The notes beneath the pieces were generated by a model that saw nothing but the letters and a program-made list of their open reading frames with translations, did no database searches and was not told where the DNA came from. The translations under genes and the position numbers were made by a program. Shown piece after piece: positions 1 to 7,170 of a stretch of 64,000 bases of DNA (position 1 is its first letter; each line of letters begins with the position of its first letter). The stretch is from Holophagales bacterium UBA5066 (lineage in GTDB: Bacteria; Acidobacteriota; Thermoanaerobaculia; UBA5066), in assembly GCA_002414905.1 (NCBI GenBank), contig DIAY01000284.1, positions 1 to 64,000 of the forward strand. Reading direction: 5' to 3'.

Positions 1-28
1 AGAGCGTAGACCAGACCCCCCGCCTCGT

Positions 29-784
29 TTACTTCAGGGGTACCGCGGGCCAGCCGGCGGCGAGGGCCTGATGAACGAAGGTGATGGCCCGCGCCACGGC
101 ATCGGGGAGGGTCTCGCCACGGGCGAGCCAGGCGGCGATGGCCGCCGAGAGGAGACCCCCGGCACCGCAGGCGAGGGGGGCGTCGGATCGCGGGCTTTCG
201 AACCGGTGCCAGGTGCGTCCGTCGAGGAGACCGTCGATGACTGTCGCTCCCTCCGCGCAGCCGCCGGTAATGAGGATCGCGGAGGGACCGAGGCTCTGGA
301 TCCGGCGTGCGGCGACCTTCGCGTCCGCCTCGCTCCGGATCGCGAACCCGGCGAGGGCGGAGGCCTCGAGAAGGTTCAGGCTGACGAGCGCAGCGAGCGG
401 GAGAAGGTCGCGGACGAGGGTGTCCACGACAGTCGACCGCAGGTGGCGAACCCCCGACCGGGGGACGAACCCGGGGTCGATGACGATAGGAAAGGGAGAG
501 GAGGCGAGGGCCCTTGCGACCGTTCTGACGGCCGGGACGGTCGTCAGCAGGCCCACCTTCGCGGAGGAGGGCGGGCGTATCGCGAGGGCGGCCTCGAGGG
601 CGGCATTCAGGATGGCCACGGGGGCGTCGTGCGAGGGGCCCGCTTGCCGGATGCCGTGTGAGGTCAACGCCGTGACGACGCCCGATCCGAGGACTCCCAG
701 CACATCGAAGGCCAGCAGGTCGGTCGCGAGGAGTCCCCCGCCCGGGTCGGCGGCCGAGATCGCGAGAGCGCAGGGAACGGACAT
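29..784 (-). CDS. thiD: Hydroxymethylpyrimidine/phosphomethylpyrimidine kinase-like protein
   Basis: This 251-residue protein resembles ThiD, which phosphorylates HMP and HMP-phosphate in the cytoplasm for thiamine synthesis. The N-terminus has the family signature AISAADPGGG, where ThiD usually reads SGSDSGGGAGIQAD. The C-terminal part carries GAGGLLSAAIAAWLARG, which matches the ribokinase-fold GxGD-type anion hole except that the usual catalytic Asp position reads Gly (CGAGGL). That change makes substrate and activity uncertain. Length fits ThiD (about 260 aa). The ATG at 784 starts just before the first beta strand; an ATG at 823 would add 13 residues. No clear Shine-Dalgarno precedes either. 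The gene diverges from the peroxiredoxin gene. No other thiamine genes are visible. Confidence 0.7.
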   Translation of the reverse strand: MSVPCALAISAADPGGGLLATDLLAFDVLGVLGSGVVTALTSHGIRQAGPSHDAPVAILNAALEAALAIRPPSSAKVGLLTTVPAVRTVARALASSPFPIVIDPGFVPRSGVRHLRSTVVDTLVRDLLPLAALVSLNLLEASALAGFAIRSEADAKVAARRIQSLGPSAILITGGCAEGATVIDGLLDGRTWHRFESPRSDAPLACGAGGLLSAAIAAWLARGETLPDAVARAITFVHQALAAGWPAVPLK

Positions 785-841
785 CAACGTGAGTTTAGAC
801 GGCCCTCCTGCTATCCTCGACATCCGGGAGGACGCTAGAAA

Positions 842-2050
842 GTGGCTGAAGAAATGCTCGCCTCGACCCCGCTCGCGGCCGGTGCACCGGCCCCGTCGTT
901 CACGCTTCCCGGTCGCACCGGGGGCACGGTCTCCCTGGCGGATTTCGCCGGGAAGGGCCATCTCCTCGTCTACTTCTACCCGAAAGACGACACCCCGGGC
1001 TGTACGAAGGAAGCGTGCAGCCTGCGCGACGGCTTCGCCGGGCTCCGCGAGGCAGGCGTCACCGTTCTCGGGATCTCTCCCGACGATGTCGATTCGCACA
1101 ACGCGTTCGCAGGCAAGTACTCGCTGCCGTTCGAGCTCCTGACGGACGCCGATCATTCGGTCCACGAAGCCTACGGCGTATGGGGAAGGACGCCCTGGGG
1201 TGTCGGGACGATCCGCAAGTCCTTCCTCGTCGGCCCTGACGGGAACCTCGTCCACGTCTTCGAGAAGGTCGACGTCGAGCGCCATGCCGAAGAGGTCCTC
1301 GCCGTCCTGAAGCCCACCCCGGTGGCGGAGGCGAGGGCCGCCGTCGAGGCCGCAGTGGAAGCAGCCGGCGCCGCGGTCACCTCGGCCGTCAAGGACGCGA
1401 AGAAGGCCGTCAAGGGCGCAATGAAGTCTCCCGAGGTAAAGGAAGCGGTCGCCGCGGCGAGACAGGCCGTTGCGGACGTGAGGAAGAAGCCCGCCGTGAA
1501 GAAGGCCGTGGCGGACGCGAAGCAGGCGATGGCTGGTGCCCGCAAGGCCGTGTCGGACGTGGGGAAGAAGCCCGCCGTCAAGAAGGCCGTGGCGCAGGCG
1601 AAAAAGGCCGTGGCGGACGCAAAGAAGCGGCCGGCGGTGAAGAGGGCTGTCGCTTCGGTGAAGAAGGCCGTCAAAAGTGCGAAGACCGCCGCTGCGGAGA
1701 AACCGCAGGGCGCGCTGGCGAGGCTTCTGGCTCTCGTGACGCCGAAGAAGACCGTTGCAAGGAAGAAGGCTGCTCCCACAAAGGTGAAGAAGGCCGTCGC
1801 AAGGAAGGTCGCCAGGAAGGCGGCGCCGGCGAAGGCAAAGAAGACCGTCGCGAAGAAGGCCGTCGCGAAGAAGCCCATGGTGAAAAAGGTTATGGTGAAA
1901 AAGGCCATAGCGAAGAAGGCGCCACCCGTAAAGGCGAGGAAAGCGGCGCCAAAGGCGAAGGCCGCGCCGAAGAAGTCCACTGCGAGGAAACCCGTCTCGC
2001 GGAAGGCCGCGCCGAAGAAACCGGCGCGGAAGAAGGCCGCGCGCCGCTGA
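842..2050 (+). CDS. bcp: Bcp-type peroxiredoxin fused to a lysine/alanine-rich histone H1-like tail
   Basis: The first ~158 residues are a complete thiol peroxidase of the BCP/PrxQ family, which reduces H2O2 and organic peroxides. The motif DDTPGCTKEAC places the peroxidatic Cys at residue 54 and the resolving Cys at 59. Residues ~159-402 are a low-complexity basic tail dominated by Lys, Ala, Val and Arg, with repeated KKPAVKKAVA-type units. It resembles histone H1/AlgP/HC1-like C-terminal domains that bind DNA non-specifically. Ordinary BCP proteins are about 150-160 aa, so this is a clear fusion. The start is GTG 842. The next gene begins one base after this stop, so they are probably co-transcribed. 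Nucleoid-associated peroxide defence is an inference. Confidence 0.9.
   Translation: MAEEMLASTPLAAGAPAPSFTLPGRTGGTVSLADFAGKGHLLVYFYPKDDTPGCTKEACSLRDGFAGLREAGVTVLGISPDDVDSHNAFAGKYSLPFELLTDADHSVHEAYGVWGRTPWGVGTIRKSFLVGPDGNLVHVFEKVDVERHAEEVLAVLKPTPVAEARAAVEAAVEAAGAAVTSAVKDAKKAVKGAMKSPEVKEAVAAARQAVADVRKKPAVKKAVADAKQAMAGARKAVSDVGKKPAVKKAVAQAKKAVADAKKRPAVKRAVASVKKAVKSAKTAAAEKPQGALARLLALVTPKKTVARKKAAPTKVKKAVARKVARKAAPAKAKKTVAKKAVAKKPMVKKVMVKKAIAKKAPPVKARKAAPKAKAAPKKSTARKPVSRKAAPKKPARKKAARR
1390..2047 (+). repeat. Degenerate tandem repeats encoding the basic tail
   Basis: The 11-mer aagaaggccgt and close variants recur many times here, in frame, giving KKAV units. Around 1486-1670 there are three longer imperfect protein units built on KKPAVKKAVA or RPAVKRAVA. 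Length polymorphism between strains by slippage or recombination would be expected. Confidence 0.7.
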
Positions 2051-2371
2051 ATGGAGAGCTCCACCGCGGAAAGGTTCAGGGTCACCGATCGGGCCCTGGT
2101 GGCGATTCGCGCCGCCGGGCTCGATCCGGCCGGCACGTTCCTCGTCGTCCAGCACGTCCTCGGTTGTGGCGGATCCGGCTACCGGATCCTGTTCCGTGAC
2201 GCCCCGCTCGACGGAAGTATCGTGATCGACGGTCCCGCGGGCCTGCGGATCTCTCTCTGCTCCTACTCTCACAGCCGCCTCGACGGGGCGGCTCTCGACT
2301 ACGATCTTGAAAAGGAGACCGAGGGCTTCTGGCTCGACCATCCGGACGCGGCGTTCGCCGCGTTCTGCTGA
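2051..2371 (+). CDS. HesB/IscA-like (A-type Fe-S carrier related) small protein
   Basis: This 106-residue protein has the shape of the HesB/IscA/ErpA family, which carries Fe-S clusters. It shows LGCGGSGYRILF in the middle and a C-terminal LDHPDAAFAAFC resembling the family's NPNA-CGCG end. Canonical members use one central Cys and a C-terminal CxC. Here Cys39 is kept, but the C-terminus has only Cys106, with another Cys at 70. Cluster binding may therefore be altered or lost. The ATG lies directly behind the peroxiredoxin stop, suggesting a shared transcript. Family assignment rests on motif resemblance. Confidence 0.65.
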   Translation: MESSTAERFRVTDRALVAIRAAGLDPAGTFLVVQHVLGCGGSGYRILFRDAPLDGSIVIDGPAGLRISLCSYSHSRLDGAALDYDLEKETEGFWLDHPDAAFAAFC

Positions 2372-2395
2372 GTCGACCAGGCCCCGACCGCGCGC

Positions 2396-3115
2396 ATGGC
2401 CAAGGACAAGATTTCCCGGAAAGACCTGAAAGAAAACGAGCTCGAGCACGCCATCATCGGGGCACGCGACTACGTCGTCATGCACGAGGCGACGGCGAAG
2501 AAGTGGACGATTCTCGGCGTCGGCGCCGTCGTCCTCGTCGGCCTCGTCTGGGGCGGACTCGCTCTGCGAGGGCGGAGGCTCGACACGCGCCTTTCGGCGG
2601 CGCTCTCGGTCTTCGACGCCCCGCTCGTCGCAGACGGGGCGGGAGCCGCCCCGGGAGTGACGGTCTACAAGGATGCCGACGAGAGGCTCGAGGCGGCGAA
2701 GAAGCAACTGCGCGAGCTGGCCACCGACGCGCCCGGCTCGAGGCCGGGGCAGGCGGCCCGTACGATGCTCCTCGCGCTTGAAGGAGGGCCGACGCCCCCC
2801 GCGTCGCTCCTCGACGGCGCGCGCGACCTGGCCAAGCGGGACCCGGGCTCGATCGCTTCGGGCGTCGCGGCCCTCGCCTACCTCGAGGCCGAGGCGGCCG
2901 CCGGGCGGCGGAAGGAGGCGATCAGCTCGGCGAAAGCCTACCTCGACGCGGCGAACCCGCCCCTCCCGAAGGACGTCATCCTCTTCACGATCGCCCGCTT
3001 CTACGAGATGGACGGGCAGCTGGCGGACGCGAAGTCGAGCTACCAGCGCGTCGTCTCCGATTACCCCGATTCGCCGATGCGATTCGAGGCGCAGCAAAAA
3101 TCACAGGGGCTTTGA
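2396..3115 (+). CDS. Membrane-anchored TPR-like protein (YfgM-like)
   Basis: This 239-residue protein has a charged N-terminus, one membrane segment at about residues 37-57 (WTILGVGAVVLVGLVWGG) and a helical C-terminal domain. That domain ends in a TPR-like unit (ARFYEMDGQLADAKSSYQRV, then DYPDSP). The architecture matches YfgM/tetratricopeptide-like ancillary SecYEG proteins, single-pass with a periplasmic TPR. It lacks the BamB gene that often follows yfgM. It precedes deoB by 10 bp, so they are likely co-transcribed. The specific function is not known. Confidence 0.7.
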   Translation: MAKDKISRKDLKENELEHAIIGARDYVVMHEATAKKWTILGVGAVVLVGLVWGGLALRGRRLDTRLSAALSVFDAPLVADGAGAAPGVTVYKDADERLEAAKKQLRELATDAPGSRPGQAARTMLLALEGGPTPPASLLDGARDLAKRDPGSIASGVAALAYLEAEAAAGRRKEAISSAKAYLDAANPPLPKDVILFTIARFYEMDGQLADAKSSYQRVVSDYPDSPMRFEAQQKSQGL

Positions 3116-3125
3116 GGCGTTCGGG

Positions 3126-4292
3126 GTGAGCCCGCGCGCAATCGTCGTCGTCCTCGACGGCGTGGGTGTTGGTGCGCTTCCCGACGCCGATGCCTACGGA
3201 GACGCCGGTGCGAACACTCTCCGGAACGTCCTCCACGCCGCCCGGCCGCGTCTTCCGAACCTGACGGCGCTCGGCCTGCTGCATACGCTCTACGGCACGG
3301 GGACGAACGGCCTTCCGGAGCCTTCCGGCGCGTTCGGCCGCCTCGCGCCGGTTGCGCCGGGCAAGGACACGACCTCCGGACACTGGGAGCTCATGGGGCT
3401 GGCCGTGGCGGAGCCGTTCCCGGCGTTTCCCGACGGTGTCCCGCTCGAAGTGCTGGAGGCGTTCGAGAGGGCGATCGGCCGTGAGTCCCTGGGGAACCGG
3501 TCCGCATCGGGAATCGTCCTGCTCGACCAGCTCGGTGCCGAGCACGTGAGGACCGGCAGGCCCATCGTCTACACCTCGTCCGATTCCGTGTTCCAGATCT
3601 CGGCGCACGAGGAGATCGTCCCCGTGGAGACGCTCTATGCCTGGTGCGAGGCAGCGCGGTCCATCTTCGACGGCCCCCATCGCGTCGGACGCGTCATAGC
3701 GCGGCCATTCGTCGGCGTGCCCGGGAGCTTCCGCCGGACGGGCCGGCGCCGCGATTTCGCCGTTCCGCCGCCGGGAGAGACGCTGCTCGACCGCCTGCAG
3801 GCCGCCGGGAGGCGCGTCCTGGCCATCGGAAAGGTCGCCGAGGTCTTCGCGGGCCGGGGCGTGACCGAATCGATTCCGACGGATTCGAACCGCGACGGTG
3901 TCGAGGCCGCTCTCGAGGCCCTGCGCGACGACGGGGGCGACTTCGTCTTCCTGAACCTGCGCGACTTCGACACGCGGTTCGGGCACCGCAACGACGCGAA
4001 GGGATTCGCCCGCTCCCTGGAGGAGCTGGACGGTCTCGTCCCGGCGCTTGTCAGGGCGTTGCTCGGAGACGATCTCCTGTTGATGACTGCCGAACACGGG
4101 TGCGATCCGACCGACGCATCGACCGAGCACACGCGCGAGTACGCGCCGCTCGTGGCGACCGGTGCCGGCGTCCGGGCCGGGAACGACGTCGGGACACGCG
4201 AGACGTTCGCAGACGTCTCGGCGACCGTCGCCGCGCACCTCGGCGTCGCCCCGCTGGCGGGCCGGGACCTCCTGCCCGTCCTCAGAGGCTGA
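3126..4292 (+). CDS. deoB: Phosphopentomutase
   Basis: The 388-residue protein interconverts (deoxy)ribose 1-phosphate and 5-phosphate, linking nucleoside phosphorolysis to central metabolism. It is an alkaline-phosphatase-superfamily, Mn-dependent cytoplasmic enzyme. Seen in sequence: the N-terminal metal site VVVLDGVGVGALPDA, the GKDTTSGHWEL phosphoacceptor-Thr region, YTSSDSVFQISAHEE, and the C-terminal metal-site motifs FDTRFGHRND and TAEHGCDPT, with the usual THTREY replaced by EHTREY. Length matches DeoB (about 390-400 aa). The start is GTG 3126, ten bases after the previous stop; longer readings of this frame would run antisense-like through the TPR gene. It heads the nucleoside catabolism set. 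Confidence 0.95.
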   Translation: MSPRAIVVVLDGVGVGALPDADAYGDAGANTLRNVLHAARPRLPNLTALGLLHTLYGTGTNGLPEPSGAFGRLAPVAPGKDTTSGHWELMGLAVAEPFPAFPDGVPLEVLEAFERAIGRESLGNRSASGIVLLDQLGAEHVRTGRPIVYTSSDSVFQISAHEEIVPVETLYAWCEAARSIFDGPHRVGRVIARPFVGVPGSFRRTGRRRDFAVPPPGETLLDRLQAAGRRVLAIGKVAEVFAGRGVTESIPTDSNRDGVEAALEALRDDGGDFVFLNLRDFDTRFGHRNDAKGFARSLEELDGLVPALVRALLGDDLLLMTAEHGCDPTDASTEHTREYAPLVATGAGVRAGNDVGTRETFADVSATVAAHLGVAPLAGRDLLPVLRG

Positions 4293-4298
4293 TCGGAC

Positions 4299-4314
4299 GA
4301 GGCCGGAAAGCCTC
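4299..4314 (+). terminator. Weak hairpin after deoB
   Basis: A 5-bp stem (GAGGC/GCCTC) with a 6-nt loop lies just past the deoB stop and is followed by a pyrimidine-rich TTCTC. It is short, so at most a weak terminator or processing site. The remaining bases up to 4475 hold no gene I can recognise. Confidence 0.25.
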
Positions 4315-4486
4315 TTCTCGGGTATCCTTCCCCGATCGCTTCGCACCAGACTCTCCGGGCGCTCGCCGCCGACTTCGCCTCCCGGGATCGGACCGGGACA
4401 CAGGAGCCCGCGCGGTGACGTTCCCGGGAGAGTGCGTCAGCGGGGCGATGCCGCACGAATTCTGACCGCGCCTCTAGGAGGAAGTT

Positions 4487-5773
4487 TTGGACCGTTTTAC
4501 CGGCTTCATCGGGCTCGCCGTCATCCTCCTCGCCTGCTACGCCCTCTCCCATGACAGGAAGCGGATCCGCTGGGCTACGATCGTCTGGGGAGTCATTCTC
4601 CAGTTCGCGCTCGGCTGGTTGGTGATCTCCTGGAAGATGGGAGCCAGGGCGCTCAAGGCGTTCTCGGACGGCATCACCGGGGCCATCGCCTTTTCCGACA
4701 AGGGAGCCGAGTTCGTCTTCGGCTGGCTGTCGGACCCGGCGATCGGAGGGCAGATCGGAGCCAGGACAGGCATCGACTTCTCGCCCTTCATCTTCGCGTT
4801 CAAGGTGATGCCGATCGTCATCTTCATCGCCTCGTTCTTCACGATCCTCTACTACCTCGGGGTCATGCAGAGGGTCGTGCAGGTCTTCGCGGTCGTGATG
4901 ACGAAGCTGCTGAGGATCTCCGGCGCCGAGTCGCTGGCCGTGTCGGCGAACATCTTCATCGGGCAGACGGAGGCGCCGATCATCATCGCGCCGTACATCC
5001 CGAAGATGACGATGTCCGAGCTCATGACGATGATGACGGGCGGGATGGCCCACATCTCCGGTGCGGTCCTGCTCGCCTACGCGGCGATGGGGATTCCCGC
5101 GGAATACCTCATCACCGCCTCCGTCATGGCTGCCCCGGCGACGATCGTCGTCGCCAAGCTCCTCCGCCCCGAGGTGGAGGAGCCGGCGACGGCGGGCGAC
5201 GTCCACGTGAAGATCGAGAAGGAGCACGCCAACGTCATCGAGGCCGCTGCCTCCGGCGCCTCGCAAGGGATGTCCCTGGCGATCAACATCGTCGGAATGC
5301 TCATCGCCTTCATCGCCCTCGTTTCCCTGTTCAACGGTCTCCTCGGGTGGGTTGGCACCTACATCGGGTTCCCGGCGGCCGGCCCCGGAGTCGACCCGGC
5401 GACGACTCTCTCCGTTCAGTGGCTCTTCTCGAAGCTGCTCTGGCCGCTCGCGTGGGTGATGGGAGTGCCCTCCGTCGACTGCTCGAAGGTCGCCCGCCTC
5501 ATCGGCTTCAAGACGGTGATCAACGAGTTCGTCGCCTACGCGGAGATGACGAAGATTCCGCTGACCGAGTGGACGACGAAGGGACGGCTCATCGCGTCCT
5601 TCGCGCTCTGCGGTTTCGCGAACTTCTCCTCGATCGGTATCCAGATCGGAGGCATCGGGGGTCTCGCCCCGGGGCGCAAGGGCGACATCGCCCGCCTCGG
5701 ACTCTGGGCCCTGCTCGCCGGGTCCCTCGCGACGTTCATGAGCGCCACGATTGCCGGCATCCTCCTCGGCTGA
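4487..5773 (+). CDS. nupC: Concentrative nucleoside transporter (CNT/NupC family)
   Basis: This 428-residue inner-membrane protein imports nucleosides with protons or sodium. It has multiple hydrophobic segments plus the CNT signatures GQTEAP (substrate site, in NIFIGQTEAPIIIAPY), the re-entrant region MTGGMAHISG, and the C-terminal GFANFSSIGIQIGG. Length fits bacterial CNTs (about 400-430 aa). The TTG start at 4487 is chosen because AGGAGGA lies 5-6 bases upstream. The next gene, a purine nucleoside phosphorylase, starts 17 bases after the stop, so uptake and phosphorolysis are probably expressed together. Confidence 0.93.
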   Translation: MDRFTGFIGLAVILLACYALSHDRKRIRWATIVWGVILQFALGWLVISWKMGARALKAFSDGITGAIAFSDKGAEFVFGWLSDPAIGGQIGARTGIDFSPFIFAFKVMPIVIFIASFFTILYYLGVMQRVVQVFAVVMTKLLRISGAESLAVSANIFIGQTEAPIIIAPYIPKMTMSELMTMMTGGMAHISGAVLLAYAAMGIPAEYLITASVMAAPATIVVAKLLRPEVEEPATAGDVHVKIEKEHANVIEAAASGASQGMSLAINIVGMLIAFIALVSLFNGLLGWVGTYIGFPAAGPGVDPATTLSVQWLFSKLLWPLAWVMGVPSVDCSKVARLIGFKTVINEFVAYAEMTKIPLTEWTTKGRLIASFALCGFANFSSIGIQIGGIGGLAPGRKGDIARLGLWALLAGSLATFMSATIAGILLG

Positions 5774-5790
5774 AGAGAAGGAGACAAGAG

Positions 5791-6753
5791 ATGGACTCTC
5801 GCTTTACCGAGACCGTCGAATTCCTCCGGGCCCGGATTCCCGTCCCGCCCGTCGTCGGCGTCATCCTCGGCTCGGGCCTCGGCGATTTCGCCGCGGCCGT
5901 CGAGGACCGTCTCGAGATCCCCTACGCGCAGATCCCCGGTTTCCCGGCCTCGGCCGTCGTCGGCCACGCCGGAACGCTCGTCGCCGGAACGCTCGAGGGG
6001 GTTCCGATCGTCGTCCTCTCGGGGCGGATCCACTACTACGAGGGGCATCCGATGTCGGCCGTCATCACGCCGGCGCGCGTCCTCGGCCTCCTCGGCTGCC
6101 GCGACGTCGTGGTGACGAACGCGGCCGGCGGCATCGACACGTCGTTCTCCGCGGGCGACCTGATGCTCATCACCGACCACATCAACCTGTTCGGAACGAA
6201 CCCGCTCATCGGGTCGAACGACGATCTGTTCGGCGCCCGCTTCCCTGACATGTCCGACGCCTACCGCTCCGACCTGAGGACTCTGGCGAAGGCCGCGGCA
6301 CGGCGAGTCCGCGTGCCGCTGAAGGAAGGCGTCTATGTCGGGGTCACCGGGCCATCGTACGAGACGCCGGCCGAGATCCGCGCTTTCCGGACGCTCGGGG
6401 CGCACGCCGTCGGGATGTCCACCGTTCCAGAAGTGATTGCGCTCAGTCACATGGGCGTCGGCGTCGTCGGCATCTCCTGCATCACGAACATGGCCGCAGG
6501 GGTCCTGAAGAAGCCCCTGCGTCACGACGAAGTCCTCGAGACGACCCGGCGCGTGAAGGACCGCTTCGTGAAGCTTCTGACCGCCCTCGTCGTCGCGATG
6601 GGCGAGGGGCGCTCGCCCGACCGGCTCGTCGTCGTGCCGTCGAGGAAGGCACCGGCTTCGAAGACGAAGGCCGGAAAAAAGGTGAGGGCCGGCACGAGTG
6701 TGGCCGCCCGGCGCGGGGTGCGCTCGAAAGCGGCTCCACGCGGGAGGAAGTGA
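5791..6753 (+). CDS. punA: Purine nucleoside phosphorylase with a basic C-terminal tail
   Basis: The enzyme splits purine (deoxy)nucleosides with phosphate into base and (deoxy)ribose 1-phosphate. It belongs to the trimeric, mammalian-type PNP class: ILGSGLGDFA (phosphate loop), GHAGTLVAGTLEG, SGRIHYYEGH, TNAAGGI, GPSYETPAEIRAF, GMSTVPEV and the base-contacting Asn of CITNMAAG are all visible. The catalytic domain ends near residue 282. The last ~38 residues form an unusual Lys/Arg/Ala-rich tail (SRKAPASKTKAGKK onward) absent from typical ~275-aa PNPs. ATG 5791 has GAAGGAG upstream. It feeds ribose 1-phosphate to DeoB. Confidence 0.93.
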   Translation: MDSRFTETVEFLRARIPVPPVVGVILGSGLGDFAAAVEDRLEIPYAQIPGFPASAVVGHAGTLVAGTLEGVPIVVLSGRIHYYEGHPMSAVITPARVLGLLGCRDVVVTNAAGGIDTSFSAGDLMLITDHINLFGTNPLIGSNDDLFGARFPDMSDAYRSDLRTLAKAAARRVRVPLKEGVYVGVTGPSYETPAEIRAFRTLGAHAVGMSTVPEVIALSHMGVGVVGISCITNMAAGVLKKPLRHDEVLETTRRVKDRFVKLLTALVVAMGEGRSPDRLVVVPSRKAPASKTKAGKKVRAGTSVAARRGVRSKAAPRGRK

Positions 6754-6757
6754 CGCC

Positions 6758-7162
6758 GTGGCCGTCAGGAATCTCACCGCGGCCGAGCGTGACACCCTCG
6801 TCGCCGCTGCCACCGTAGCCCGCGAGAATGCTGCCGCACCCTACTCGCACTTCCACGTCGGCGCGGCGCTCCTGGCCGAGGACGGCCGCGTCTTCCAGGG
6901 GTGCAACGTCGAGTCGGCCAGCTACGGCCTGACGAATTGCGCCGAGCGGACCGCGGTTTTCAAGGCGATATCCGAGGGAGCGAGAGGCTTCCGGGCGGTG
7001 GCCGTCGTGACGGGTGCCGACGAGCCGACGTCGCCCTGCGGAGCGTGCCGACAGGTCCTCTGGGACCAGTGCCGCGACATCGCCGTCGTCATGGCGACGA
7101 CCGGAGGCCGGCTCGAGGAGACGACCCTGGCGACGCTCCTCCCGCGAGCCTTCGAGCTGTGA
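6758..7162 (+). CDS. cdd: Cytidine deaminase
   Basis: The 134-residue enzyme deaminates cytidine and deoxycytidine to uridine and deoxyuridine. The zinc-site motifs are clear: GCNVESASYG with the following NCAERTA (ligand Cys and catalytic Glu), and PCGACRQ with two Cys ligands. Length is typical of the homotetrameric short class. GTG 6758, four bases after the PNP stop with GGGAGG upstream, gives an N-terminus of normal length. Its product is the substrate for the pyrimidine phosphorylase downstream. Confidence 0.95.
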   Translation: MAVRNLTAAERDTLVAAATVARENAAAPYSHFHVGAALLAEDGRVFQGCNVESASYGLTNCAERTAVFKAISEGARGFRAVAVVTGADEPTSPCGACRQVLWDQCRDIAVVMATTGGRLEETTLATLLPRAFEL

Positions 7163-7170
7163 GGGGCAGA

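Noticed and set aside
1390..2047. Repeats as a possible CRISPR or minisatellite array
   Set aside because: Units are in frame, degenerate and continuous with the peroxiredoxin reading frame, without spacers.
785..3097. Upstream extension of the minus-strand ThiD frame to more than 1000 codons
   Set aside because: It runs antisense through three good plus-strand genes, is Arg/Gly/Leu-rich low complexity (the mirror of the Lys-rich tail), and has no domain character.
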